DNA of 64,000 nucleotides from Chaetomium olivaceum (taxonomy: Eukaryota; Ascomycota; Sordariomycetes; Sordariales; Chaetomiaceae): contig JAYWVB010000006.1 of NCBI GenBank assembly GCA_039881045.1, forward strand, positions 744,001 through 808,000, read 5' to 3'. The position numbers and the translations under genes are program-made. The notes under the pieces are model-generated. The model did no database searches. It had not been told where the DNA came from and saw nothing but the letters and a program-made list of their open reading frames with translations. Of this stretch, positions 1-10,426 are shown one piece after another (positions within the stretch are counted from its first letter, which is position 1; each line of letters begins with the position of its first letter).

Positions 1-1
1 T

Positions 2-280
2 CGAGAGCAACAGAGCAATGGAGCCCCGGATAACCAGGACGGCAATAACATCCCGGCCAACATCGGCCTTGATTCTCTTGCCCTTCTTGCAGCCTACGTG
101 ATACGCACCCTTAGGCATCGGGCCAAGAAATTCGGCATCCAACGCGACAGTGATTCAGTATCGGTGGGCGGCTGGATCATCTACTTCGAGCTCACGCCAG
201 ACAAACAGCGCCCGGAGGAACTGAACCTGCAGATCCTGGGTCAGCTGGTCGAGATAGGGTATGGAATAGATACAGCCTGA
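2..280 (+). CDS. 3' end of an unidentified protein-coding gene (partial)
   Basis: The frame is open from the left edge of the window to a TGA at 278-280, giving the last 92 residues of a protein whose start lies outside. The readable piece has an alanine/leucine-rich stretch followed by a mixed, charged C-terminus with the motif GGWIIYFEL and ends EIGYGIDTA. There is no recognisable domain and no intron signal in the visible part. I do not recognise the family. It could also be only the last exon of a longer gene. The absence of a stop across about 280 bp and the balanced composition are the only support for coding. Confidence 0.45.
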   Translation, partial: REQQSNGAPDNQDGNNIPANIGLDSLALLAAYVIRTLRHRAKKFGIQRDSDSVSVGGWIIYFELTPDKQRPEELNLQILGQLVEIGYGIDTA

Positions 281-1292
281 CAGAACTTCGGGGAGATCAG
301 TCGACTAGTCATTTGGCTTGGATAAGACAGGCAAAGCAAGTGAATTGGTGGGCTCATTCGCGGAAATCCACTAGGAGCGCGCAAGTTATGGAGAGCGAGC
401 GGGTATGAACCATTTGTCCCGGAGACCCGGAATTCTCTACTCCTCGGTTCACTAATCGTGCAAAAGCAGTTTCTTCTTCGGGGCAGGGTTCTAGATGCAT
501 CTATCTAGGTATCCCGGGGACTTGCAGCCTAGTACCACTGGAAAGAAAGCTGTGTGTAGGGTTCCTGCCTAATGTATGTTCTAACGTGCGGGGAGTTCCC
601 AACACCCCTAGTCCTTGATTGTACCCCTTAACAGGGAATTAGTACGCGGAAAAGCTAGTATACAAGCGACCCATCCCCCGCATTGTCTCCCTGTTGGTCC
701 ACTCGGGGTGGTTCACAGCATCAGGTCAGTCTTCGTCTCCAACAATATCGCCCCATGCTGTGGGACCGGCCCCTGGCTCTACATATGCTTGAGAGCGAGC
801 GCGAGGAGAAATGTCTCGTCATACCTACAGTCCCGCCCGCCCGCCCGGGCCGCACATTACCCTGGCAGCTCCGGTTTTTGCCGCAGTGCCGTCGACCAAA
901 AGTCACCACTCCCGTCCATTACGGTTCGCCAAGATATTCTCCGTGGCAATGCCCAACCCGTCGCTCTCGAACCGCAGCCCGGGCTGGGTGCAGAAGTTGT
1001 ACTCGCTCAAGGGGCCGGCGCTCGGCGCGGTACACGGGTGCGGCTTGGGTGAATCCGTTACAGATGGAGCTTTAAAAGTTTAACGAAGTGTTCATGTTCT
1101 GCGAAAGATGGTGGTGGAATAGACGTGGTTCAAGTTGTAGTTGTATGTTCTATTGATTGATGAGCGTTCATGGGTAGGTACCTATATAAGGTACCTACAC
1201 AGGGTCCCGAAACCGAACCAACCACCATCAAATGAATTAAAAGTCCATTTGATGTCCCAATTACAACGTCTACGGGCTTGCTATGTCGTCTT
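281..1292. other. Intergenic, no supported gene
   Basis: Several overlapping short reading frames occur on both strands between about 610 and 1080, but none has a good start, splice pattern or recognisable domain. A minus-strand frame at about 904-1052 reads smoothly (for example PLSEYNFCTQPGLRF) and could be a gene relic, but it is too short to call. The rest reads as ordinary non-coding sequence. Confidence 0.5.
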
Positions 1293-3275
1293 TTATTTTA
1301 CAACGGGAATAGATTCCCCCTTTTCTTGCCCATTGGACTGCTCGGCCACCTGCTTCTCCTTTCTATCTTCAATCCGCCTCCATCGTAAGAAGAGAGCAGC
1401 AACAAAGGCCAAAGCACTGGTTGCTACTGGGACAAACTGCATTGGATTAGTGCCAAAGTAGAGGAGGACAGCGATGTGCAGGTGGGAGAAGGAGGAAGGG
1501 GAAACAAACGTAGACTCTGGTGATGGCATAGTTATAGGCATCCAGCACCGGTACAAACAAATCTGGGAAGTAGTGCTCCGCGGTTTCCCGCACATGACCC
1601 GTGCCCGCTTGCAGAAGGAGTCCGATCTGTGCTTGGCTAAGACCGGCGTCACCCAGCACGCTGCGGAGGTATGTGTTGAAGATGCTGCCCGCAATGACCT
1701 GGCTGACTGTGGCACCGAGGTATTGGGAAAAGAGGCCGAGAGAGACGCCAACGGGAAGCAGCGGGGAGCCTTCGAGGTCCTGCTGGAGGATCAAGGTCGT
1801 TACCTGCATGGTCAGGCCAACACCGATGCCCTGCAGCACCTGAAAGCCGACCCATTCACCTGAGGGCGTGTCGAAGGCGGTAAAGGTGGTATAGAGGCCA
1901 GCGGCGATGCACATCAGCAGGGACCCAACAAAGAACCACGGGTTGTAGTAACGAGCTCGGATAGCTAGAAAGGACACAGACAGTTAGCAATGCAGTAGAA
2001 CAAGTCAAGCCATACCATTTTACTCGGTCCTTACTTACCAAGAACACCAACGAAGAGGATGCCAACAATCTGCGAGATAACTGACGGCAGAACACGAACG
2101 CCGCTTTCCAGCGGGCTGGCCCCCTGAACAGCCTGGAACCACTCCGGCAGATAGTAGGACATAACGGCCAACCCGCCGAGCTGGCAAAACGCAAAAATGC
2201 ATCCGATGGCGACGGCCCGCCTCTTGACCACCGAGCCGGGAATTAGAGCGTACTCAGCCATGTACCATTGCCAAGCGATGAAAATGAAGACCAACACACC
2301 TCCGCCCACAAACAAGCCGATGACGGTCGACGAGCCCCAGGGGTACTTGACACCACCCCACTGCATAGCCATGAGCACCATAAAACACGCCGGCACAAAC
2401 AACACACAACCAACTAGATCCAAGTGTTTCAACCTCTCCGTCACGCCCTGCTCGGCATGAATCCGACGCGGCCGAAAGAAGAAAAACATGCTCGCCAGCG
2501 TCACCGCACCAGCAGGCAGGTTAACATAAAAGCACCAGCGCCACGACGCACGCTCCGTAAACGCGCCCCCAATAATTGGCGCCAGAATAATCCCCAGCGC
2601 AAACATGCTGCTCACCAGCCCCATGTTCAGCGCGCGCGTAGCCGGCGAGCTAACAGCCAGCACGACGTTCAGCCCGCCCGTGGCCACGCCCGAGGCCCCC
2701 ACGCCGGCCAGCGCGCGGCCCACGATGAACATGTCGGAGCTGGTGGCCGCGCCGCACACCACGCTGCCGACGAGGAAGATGGCGAAGAAGGCTTGGTAGA
2801 CCCAGCGGAGCGGGAGGATGGACGAGAGTTTGCCCGCGAGCGGGATCAGCGCGCAGGTGGTGAGCGAGTAGGCGGCGGGATACCAGGCGATGTTGGAGGT
2901 GTCGCGGAAGTCGGACATGATGGAGGGGATGGCCTGGTGTAAAGGGCGGGCCGGGAGAGGGCGCTGTGTTGGTAGTCTTTTTTTTCTTTCCTTTTTGGGG
3001 GGTGGAGTGAGAGGTGAGAGGGAGAAATAATGAGCTCGACTCACGGTCGAGATAATGAAGACATCGATGGACATTAGGAACGAGCCGACGCATATGCCGA
3101 CAAGGACGGCGTAGAGCGGGAATCCCGTCATGGTCTGCTGTACGGCTGCTGCTGTCCCTGTTTCCTCCTCGAGGACCCCCAAGGTGGCAGAGGATTTCGC
3201 GTCAGGAGGAGTCATGTTGTGGATGCTACTTGCGGTGGCTTTCTTGAAGGCATCGCTCAAAGGCTCTTGTTGCAT
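1293..3275 (-). CDS. DHA2-type major facilitator (drug:H+ antiporter) transporter, four exons
   Basis: A polytopic plasma- or vacuolar-membrane exporter of the 14-helix DHA2 class, a family that expels drugs and secondary metabolites using the proton gradient. Exons (minus) are 3275-3045, 2933-2039, 1964-1510 and 1436-1293; they sum to 575 codons (574 aa), normal for the family. Introns of 111, 74 and 73 bp have GTGAGT, GTAAGT and GTTTGT donors. Visible features are a hydrophilic N-terminus of about 50 residues, the first helix ending SIDVFIIST, the loop motif SNIAWYPAAY, the antiporter motif C region (ILAPIIGGAF followed by SWRWCFYVNLP) and a basic C-terminal tail after the last helix. The first intron has a length divisible by three and contains no stop, so a naive ORF runs through it. 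Substrate unknown. No neighbouring biosynthetic genes are visible. Confidence 0.88.
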
Positions 3276-3797
3276 GTTGTGCTGCAGTCGTTAAATTCTT
3301 ACTCTGTTCTCGGCGAGGTCTTGTCCGCCTGAGCCTCAGCCAAGCCCAACAAGGTATGAGTGAGCGGAACGACTTGGCTAGAGAAGCTAACTTGAAGAAA
3401 ATGGGAGGGTCTGGGACTCGCTTGGTCTTTGTGTCGTGTCGCGGGCGGCCTGACCCCCAAGTTATATCAACCAATGGACGGCACCTGGCTGCAGCCAATA
3501 GCCAACAGACCGGAAACTTCCATTCCTGTACGAAGGAACGGAGGATCGTGTAGCTGATTTTGAGTATTACCCGGTCAGTTAAACGGCCCGTCCCCGAAGG
3601 CCGAACCCCGGGAAGCAAGCGTCCGAAAAACAAAAAAGGGGTGAAATTGCGGCAGCCATCACCCATTGTGTGTATTACATACAGCAATACCGCTTTTCGA
3701 GTTACACTTCATGGGTCACAGATGTCAGAGAACAAGACTTCTCTATTCCCAGCTGTTGCAGACCCGGGTTTTTATCCGTCGCCTTCCAGGCGCGGAT
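3276..3797. other. Upstream region of the transporter, no gene seen
   Basis: This 520-bp stretch lies 5' of the minus-strand transporter and should contain its promoter. Short ORFs on both strands lack start context or any recognisable domain. I see no clear TATA element or known factor site. Confidence 0.4.
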
Positions 3798-4122
3798 AGA
3801 CTCCATAGCGGTGGGAATGACGAGTCTAAGGGAGCGACTTGACGTATTCAAGCTACGGGTGGAGAAGGCCGAGGCTGAGCGGCACGCCGACCAAACAAAT
3901 ACTAGCCGAGATGATGCTCCAGATACAGCAATGTGAGGACGGCGATAAGAGGCTGGAGGCCTAGAGGAGAGCAAGGTTAAGATGAACAGCGCCGCCGGAG
4001 GGGCCCCGCTAGTCAACGGCCATTCCGAGCTCGATAGCGCCTTAACCCTCCTACCGAGCAAGCTCAGGCTACCAAACCTTAAAAGGTTCTAGATAGCCTA
4101 ATAATTATTATAATAGATCTAC
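3798..4122 (+). repeat. Degenerate retroelement gag-like remnant, copy 1
   Basis: The plus strand reads a charged coiled-coil-like piece (LDVFKLRVEKAEAERHAD) that breaks at a stop near 3935 and appears to resume in other frames up to the pogo insertion point. A second, more eroded copy starts on the other side of the transposon at 6044. The two align over roughly 130 bp, with many differences of transition type. The layout (coiled coil followed by a short proline/leucine stretch) resembles the start of a fungal retrotransposon gag, but no pol domain is visible and the assignment is inference. Confidence 0.35.
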
Positions 4123-4124
4123 TA

Positions 4125-4188
4125 ACGTGGTTGATCACCGAGCGGTCCATATCACCGAGCGGTCCACTTTCCCTCCACGTCGCAACCT
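4125..4188. repeat. Left terminal inverted repeat of the pogo element
   Basis: Begins ACGTGGTTGATCACC and matches the reverse complement of 5922-5985 at 62 of 64 positions. It contains the submotif ATCACCGAGCGG twice in tandem about 20 bp apart, which probably provides paired transposase-binding sites. Confidence 0.93.
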
Positions 4189-4222
4189 CTTCAGGCAATT
4201 AATCCACCACAACACAAGAAAA

Positions 4223-5885
4223 TCAGTTGCACTCAATGCTACTCTCCTCAGCTGACGTCTCCTCAACCTCCTGACAGGTTCGTACGTTGTGGCCAGTCTT
4301 GCCGCACCTCCCACAGCGCCGCAAAGTCGACAGCCCCGCCTCCGACATACCCCCTTCCGCCAGCCTCCTACCCGATTGCCGTCTACCAGTTTCCTTCTGG
4401 GTGATCAAAACCTGACCTTCCTCTATAGTAAGTGCCCCTCCAGCCGGAGACGTGTACGCTTAGCCCTCCGGCGCTTTGAAAGGGCCTCGTTAGCCTTCTC
4501 GAGAGTTCGGACTCGGTCTCGAAGAAGGGTCATTTCGTGAACAATCAGCTCTGTACCCTTCGCCAATTGCTTTACAGCGGAAAACATGCTGGTTGGAGAG
4601 CTTCCTTGATGATTGGCAATCCGGGTCCGTACATGTTCAGACTGTAAAACAGCCTCGTCAGGTTTGTGCGGTGTCTGGGAGACCCATAGGTCGGCCTCTG
4701 GAAGGGGGGGTCCAGTCGTGTTGGGGTCCGTAGCTTGACGTCAAGCTTCGACAAGACAGCTTGGGGGTTGTCCGGTACTAGGCCAGTACCTCGAAAGCCA
4801 GCCTTGATATTTTCAGCTTTCATTGTGGCGAGGTGGGCGGCTTTGAACGCGATGAAGAACTCGGTCTTGGTGATGTGGTTGATGTGCGCCTTGATGAAGG
4901 CCTCGAGTTCGCGGCCGTATATCCGCTTCAACACGCTAAAACAACCGACATCTAGAGGCTGGGTGATGTGCGAGGAGTGAGAAGGGAGGCAGAGGGTAAT
5001 AATATTGTGCTCCTTGCAGAACTCCTCAAACTGGGCTGATAGGTGGCTTTCGTGACCATCTAGGACTATCATCCGATACACCCCTTGCCGCTGGGTCTCC
5101 GTATGCTTGTGGAAGTGCTTGATCCATTCCAAGCCTGTATCATTGTCTGTCCAGCCGTTGGGTGAGGTCTTGATGACCCAGGATGGGGGAAGATCGCACT
5201 CGGTGTACCAGGAGGCGAGGTGGTTGACGCCCTGTACAATCAAGAATGGTGGCAGCGCAAAGCCGTCACTGCTCACGCACTCAATCGCTGTTGCCCATTC
5301 CCGATTGCCGGGCTGAAGTTGCTTGCCTCGACCGCGTCGATCGGAACGCGTGACGACCATGTTGCTACAGATAATGCCCATCATAAAGCCTGTCTCGTCG
5401 AAGTTGTAAAAATCGGTGTTCTGGATGCTGTACTTCGTGCGCATGTTGGCCACCAACCGGAACCAGTCCCCAATAATCTTTGGATCTTCGCAAAGGGCTC
5501 TCTGGAAGTCGTACGCACGCGAAAAGCGCGTCTTGAGCTCCGGGCGGCGCCGTATGAACCGGTATGCCCACTGCTTGCCAGTTGGTCGCGCGTGACGCGT
5601 CGCGAGAAGGAGATCGGCCATATCTTTTACCCCATCAATACGAGGCGGAAACCCTCGCGAATCTAGATCGAGGATATATCGTACAAGGGTCTCTTCTTCA
5701 GCCAAGGTCAGATTGTGCTGTACGTCGCGTTTCTCAGGCTTTGCGACGCGGCCCTTCATCCGGGCGATGAGGGTCGACTTCGGCACATCATACGTCTGCG
5801 CAGCACGTCGGATCGACATTTTTTTGCTCATATGAATTGCTTCAATGGCAAGGATGATTCTGGCTTCTTGCATTTGCATAGACAT
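4223..5885 (-). pseudogene. Pogo/Fot1 transposase, C-terminus frame-broken
   Basis: A DDE transposase that would cut and paste the element. The main ORF (5885-4572, 437 aa) starts just inside the right TIR. It has a psq-type helix-turn-helix at about residues 10-50 (SIRRAAQTYDVPKST), a CENP-B-like second DNA-binding domain at about 60-130, and the DDE core with the first Asp in NFDETGF, the second in VLDGHES and the third in TQPLDVGCF. The frame then ends early at CFPL. In the next frame the expected leucine/arginine-rich coiled coil continues (EKANEALSKRRRAKR), and after a second break near 4430 a CCHC zinc knuckle (CGRCGKTGHNVRTC) finishes at 4223. Two single-base frameshifts therefore separate the C-terminal third. 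The catalytic core looks intact. Confidence 0.9.
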
Positions 5886-5921
5886 GGTTTTGGTCGCGGT
5901 GTAGCGGAGTTTGAAGGTGGA

Positions 5922-5985
5922 AGGTTGTGACGTGGAGGGAAAGTGGACCGCTCGGTGATATGGGCCGCTCGGTGATCAACCACGT
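5922..5985. repeat. Right terminal inverted repeat of the pogo element
   Basis: Reverse-complement partner of 4125-4188, again with the duplicated ATCACCGAGCGG submotif. It is followed by TA at 5986-5987. Confidence 0.93.
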
Positions 5986-6043
5986 TACCCTCTAATAAGT
6001 AACCGGTTAAGACTAAGCTACTTACAATAGACTTCTAGTTGTG

Positions 6044-6190
6044 GATGGACTCTATAGTACTAGAAATAACGAGCCCAATGGAACAACTTGAGGTATTTAA
6101 GCTCCGGGCAGAGAAGCCCCAGGCCAAGTAGGACGCTGACTAAAAGACGCCAGATAGAATAGTATTCTAGATAAGGTAGTATAATGAAGA
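6044..6190 (+). repeat. Degenerate retroelement gag-like remnant, copy 2
   Basis: Aligns with the sequence starting at 3798 on the other side of the pogo element. It reads MEQLEVFKLRAEKPQAK before a stop and is richer in A/T, as expected for a copy eroded by C-to-T changes. Being a second beginning of the same unit rather than its continuation, it implies two copies in the same orientation around the pogo insertion. Confidence 0.35.
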
Positions 6191-6215
6191 CGATAAGATG
6201 TAAGAAACGTTCTCC

Positions 6216-6945
6216 GTGCAGGCCTCTATGCCCAGCCCGAAGATCAAAGGGAGGCCAACGGGCCGCCCACAGCATGCCACCCGGCTGGCACTACCGCAGG
6301 GACACGGACCTCTCGGAAGGGAGCGACGTCGGCAGTGGGGACGACACCTCCGAGAAGACAGCGACAACCGCGTCACTACACGGGTTTCGTGTTCGCTCCT
6401 CTCGTCCCTCAAAACGCCCGCAGAGAGTAACTTCTTCCTCAGATTGGCCGCGACGCCCACAAAGGCCACAAATACCTATGTTTCTCGGACCCAACACCTC
6501 CACCGTCACAGTCCCGCGCGCGGCCGCCATCCGGTCGGCGTGACCGCGCAGGTAACGGCAAGGGTTGGGGGTATGCCGCTGAGGCAGTTGTTTGATGCGG
6601 CGAAGACAATGGGGGATGTGTCGAGGATATTGGCGGGATTCTCAAGTCCAAGCTACAGGCGCTCTGTTTTGCCCGGGAGATTCCACACTTCCGAGGCGAC
6701 GCCGTTGGTGGATCTGGACGTAGACAGCCTAGTCGGCTCGAGATGCGGTCGTGGTTCCTGCAGGAGCTGGGGTCGATGTGCCTGTGATGAAAAATTCTGG
6801 GCGGCGATTCTGTTTCAGGCTTTGCTGACGGCATCATGCAAAATCTCCCTTCGGAGATCAAGAACAGAATCGAGGGTGGTGGTGAGAGTGTTAAGAAACC
6901 GGCTGGTGAAGTTGTAACTCAGCCAGCAATTACATCCAATAATTA
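6216..6945 (+). other. Possible eroded coding remnant
   Basis: Two short plus-strand stretches read like protein but in different frames: one around 6575-6640 (LRQLFDAAKTMGDVSRIL) and one at about 6808-6945 (FADGIMQNLPSEIKNRI, ending at a TAA). A 233-codon open frame from 6216 crosses the first. No start, splice chain or known domain joins them. I list this only as a possible relic of an unidentified gene. Confidence 0.2.
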
Positions 6946-8383
6946 AGGTAGGTAGCCATGGCCAACGCTGTACATAGGTATTCCTTCCGTGCGCTTAACA
7001 GCACACGAACGTGAAGCGCTCGATGACTATAGTGCTGGGCTCTGGTGCTGATTTTGGCAATCATGGAACTCCAAGGCCAGCAGTCTGAAGACACTGGGAC
7101 TTACGCGTACCCATGAGCGATTTTGCCAAGGTTATATCAGCTGCTGTTATACGACACATCGATGCGCGGCGGACGCGGGCTCTGGATTAAGTCCTCATAA
7201 TTGGCAATCCTTTCGTAACGGGCAGGGTATGGGCCTGGGCCTGGACCGCGAAAGGGATCGCGTCCTGCAGAACAACGCGTGCGCCGGCGAGTCGAGCTTG
7301 CTTTGCTGACTCAGCAACTGTAGCCAACCTGGCGTGGCTGGGCACCGGGCTCTGGACACCGGACGAGATATTGTGTCGCTATCACCAAGAGATACGGATA
7401 CCGAGAACAGATCGCTTGCGCAAGGGGCCCCTCATAGTGCGTTACTGCGCCTTTCGGCCACAGAATGAAGAGTGATTCGATTGGCGCTGACCCCTGAACA
7501 CCAAGTGGTCATGTATGTTTGGGTCAGCTTTCAGCATCTAACCTGCATCGAGCAAACTCCCCTCCGAGAATGGAGCCTATAATGGAACGCTCGGTCGGCC
7601 CGCGGCATCACGGAAGGCTGGGACCGGAGCCGATGTGTGGTCGGCCGCAGGGTTCAACACGGCGACCGGACTTGTCCAACCTTCCGCTGACTAAATGTCC
7701 CGCCTCGTTGTAACCGCAACTGTTTCGGTCAATCAAGATGTCGACGGGAAGATAACAACGATTCAACATGACCGAGATAAGTCAAAGGCCACGTGGAGGG
7801 CAATAACCGTCCGTTGCTCGACATAATCGTGAAACGGACAAACCCGATACCGCAAGCTTGACGTCGTGGTACAAAACTTAGAGGGACACGGGCCGATACT
7901 TTTTTGTCCATCCTCAATGGAGTTGGGTGCTCGAATCGGAGCCTGTGGTTGGGCGGCGTGTTTGCATTTGCGGCGTTGGTTCAGTTTGGAGCACCAATCA
8001 TGGCAACAATTTTACAAACATGCGGGAAAGCGGTGAAACGGGCAGAAACACAGACAGAAATTGACCCCTCCCCCACTTCTCAATGCAACATTTCGATTGA
8101 GAACAACGGGGCAGACCGACCTGCAATTCGCACTGAGACTAGGAATTTGGGTCCAAATTCAGATCGAGGTACCTCCGTACTCGGCCACGAACAGAGAGCT
8201 GAGGAGAGCGCCAAGTGGTTGATCAACCCGAAGCCCTCCGTCAGGCATCTTCCCTCCAAGTTCCCTCTTTCCCGGCTCCTTAAATGTGCTTGCTTTGCCT
8301 CCCGCCGTCCCTGCCGTCCGTTGTCCACTTTGGTCCTCGCCTTCCCGCCGGACCGACCTCCCCCGTGAGCTGCTGGAGCTCTC
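6946..8383. other. Intergenic, no supported gene
   Basis: No coherent coding frame. The last 300 bp before the DAHP synthase gene become CT-rich, typical of a fungal 5' leader. A 13-bp palindrome TGCTGACTCAGCA at 7304-7316 contains a GCN4-like core but lies 1.37 kb from the start codon. Confidence 0.4.
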
Positions 8384-8390
8384 TGAGTCA
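8384..8390. promoter_or_regulatory. Perfect GCN4/CPC1/CpcA-type box TGAGTCA
   Basis: The palindromic heptamer recognised by the amino-acid-starvation bZIP factor (Gcn4 in yeast, CPC1/CpcA in filamentous fungi) lies 299 bp before the start codon of the DAHP synthase gene. Cross-pathway control of aromatic amino-acid genes is established in fungi. That this copy is functional is inference from position and perfect match. Confidence 0.65.
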
Positions 8391-8688
8391 CCTAAACCTC
8401 GTCCGTTTCCGTGCTTTGCAAACATCCTATTCCTCCCAAACACCAACTCAACTTAACTCGCAACTCCTACGGCTAAGTCCCCGAGCTGCTCAATTCCTAT
8501 TCAATCCCGCTCCAATTCTACCTAGATACTCCCTTACCCACCTGGCGAGCTCTCCTTAATTGCTTGAGCTCCAAATTGCCCCGCCATCTTCCCCTACGGT
8601 CTCGAGAGCGCGGGCTCACTTCGCGTTCCTGCCTTCCGTTAAGGACAACCCTTTGTTTCGTCCGATATCCTCGAAAAGAGTCTTCACG

Positions 8689-10031
8689 ATGCCCGGAGCC
8701 GAAATGGCGCCCCTCCAGGCCGATGACATGCGAGGTACTGTTTTCCCACCTATTCTGATCCTCCAGCCGCTAGCCTACCCATGGTCGTCGACACAGCAAT
8801 TCAGCCTCACTGAGCGTTGCATTAGCCATTATTTATTGTTTCGTTCACTCTTTTACCTTTAATCATGTTGACCGCTGACCCTTTCGGCACAAAAGTGTTG
8901 GGCCAGGATCCCCTCATCCCGCCTGCCCTACTCATCTCCGAAGTTCCTATGGTCGATGCGGCCCTCGAGACTGTTGTCAAGGGCAGACGGGAGGCCGTGG
9001 GTGTAATCATGGGTCGGAATGACCGCTTGTTGGTCATTGTCGGGCCCTGCTCCATCCACGACCCCGCCACTGCCATCGAGTATGCCACCCGCTTGAAGGC
9101 ACTCTCCGAGAAGCTGTCGGACGACCTCGTCATTGTGATGCGCGCCTACCTCGAGAAGCCCCGGACCACAGTCGGCTGGAAGGGCCTCATCAATGACCCC
9201 GATATCGACGAGACCTTCAAGATCAACAAGGGCCTTCGCGTGTCGAGGCAGCTCTTCTGCGACCTTACATCGACCGGCATGCCCATTGCGACCGAGATGC
9301 TCGATACGATCTCCCCCCAGTTCCTTGCCGACTTCATCTCGGTTGGTGCCATTGGCGCGCGGACCACCGAGAGCCAGCTGCACCGGGAGTTGGCCTCCGG
9401 CCTCTCCTTCCCCGTAGGATTCAAGAACGGGACCGATGGTAGCCTCGGTGTCGCCATTGACGCTATTGGCGCAGCGGCCGCCAAGCATCACTTCATGGGT
9501 GTCACAAAGCAGGGTCTGGCGGCCATCACCCGGACAAAGGGCAACGAACACGGTTTCGTCATTCTGAGGGGCGGCTCCAAGGGCACCAACTACGACAAGG
9601 CCAGCATCCAGGCCGCCAAGGAGACTCTGATCAAGAAGGGCCAGAAGATGGCGATCATGGTCGACTGCTCGCACGGTAAGGTTGTGCCAGAACCGAGGGC
9701 GGCCCATTTGCTAACTTGAGCAGGTAACTCGAACAAGGACCACCGGAACCAGCCCAAGGTTGCCAAGACCGTCGCCGACCAGCTCCGGGAGGGCGAGAGG
9801 GCTATCATTGGCGTCATGATCGAGTCCAACATCAACGAAGGCAACCAGAAGGTACCAGCCGAGGGCCCTTCTGCGCTGAAGAAGGGCGTGAGCATCACGG
9901 ATGCCTGCATCAACTGGGAGTCGACCGTTGAGGTTCTCGAGGATCTCGCGGCTGCTGTTAGGGAACGCAGGAGGCTGGTCGCAGGTGCCGTCAATGGCTC
10001 GCCGAGGACCACACCCCTCGAGGAGGACTAA
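8689..10031 (+). CDS. ARO4: 3-deoxy-D-arabino-heptulosonate-7-phosphate (DAHP) synthase, class I, Aro4-like
   Basis: Condenses phosphoenolpyruvate with erythrose 4-phosphate, the committed first step of the shikimate pathway, in the cytosol. Exons 8689-8734, 8896-9675 and 9724-10031 join to 378 codons (377 aa), the usual length. The first intron (161 bp) follows a 15-codon exon, and the splice joins MR to VLGQDPL, matching the family's N-terminus. The second (48 bp) splits the Gly codon of CSHGNSNKD. Conserved blocks are VGPCSIHD, RAYLEKPRTTVGWKG, GAIGARTTESQ, GFKNGTDG, ILRGG and IESNINEGNQ. HHFMGVTKQG and TKGNEH are closer to the tyrosine-sensitive Aro4 isozyme than to the phenylalanine-sensitive Aro3; the isozyme call is inference. 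A CPC1-type box lies upstream. No frame breaks. Confidence 0.96.
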
Positions 10032-10426
10032 ACCATCCCTTTTGTGCAATGACAGTGACAAAAGTGGCGAGGGGTAACAGTACTTCCTAGTCTTTCTAGA
10101 TGGTTTGCCGACGATGATGCTTTGGGTGGGGAAGAGTGATAAAAGCATGATCAAGATAAACATAACCGTGTATCCCGCGGACGGAAAAGGGGTTGACAAC
10201 GTAGCCGGGCTGGACAAAAGTAACGTCGTTTACATCGTTTTTGGTAGTGTTATACGTATGTGGGGGTATGACCTTCGTATAGAGAGAATAATACAGCACC
10301 TAATGGGGCTTTCAACATCACGGGTTAACATCACCGCGTTGCATTGTGGCATGCATCGGACGGAATCCAATTCCTATGTACACGTGCGTCCCTTCGAATC
10401 AAGCACAACGACTCAAAGAACATCGT

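Larger units (their letters stand above)
4125..5985 (-). mobile_element. Pogo/Fot1-type (Tc1-mariner superfamily) DNA transposon
   Basis: An 1861-bp element delimited on both sides by the dinucleotide TA (4123-4124 and 5986-5987), the target duplication expected for the Tc1-mariner superfamily. Both ends carry a 64-bp terminal inverted repeat with two mismatches. The single gene inside is a transposase on the minus strand reading inward from the right end. Size, TIRs, TA duplication and transposase class agree with a Fot1/pogo element. The near-identity of the ends suggests a relatively recent insertion, but the transposase is frame-broken, so this copy is probably non-autonomous now. Confidence 0.93.

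Noticed and set aside
615..1083. Three overlapping plus-strand ORFs and one minus-strand ORF
   Set aside because: Mutually exclusive frames, no domain, no splice pattern. The minus frame at 904-1052 reads best but is too short.
2424..2942. Plus-strand 172-codon ORF
   Set aside because: Antisense shadow of the transporter exon; Arg/Ala/His-biased composition.
8928..9707. Minus-strand 259-codon ORF opposite DAHP synthase
   Set aside because: Antisense shadow of a strongly conserved G/C-rich exon.
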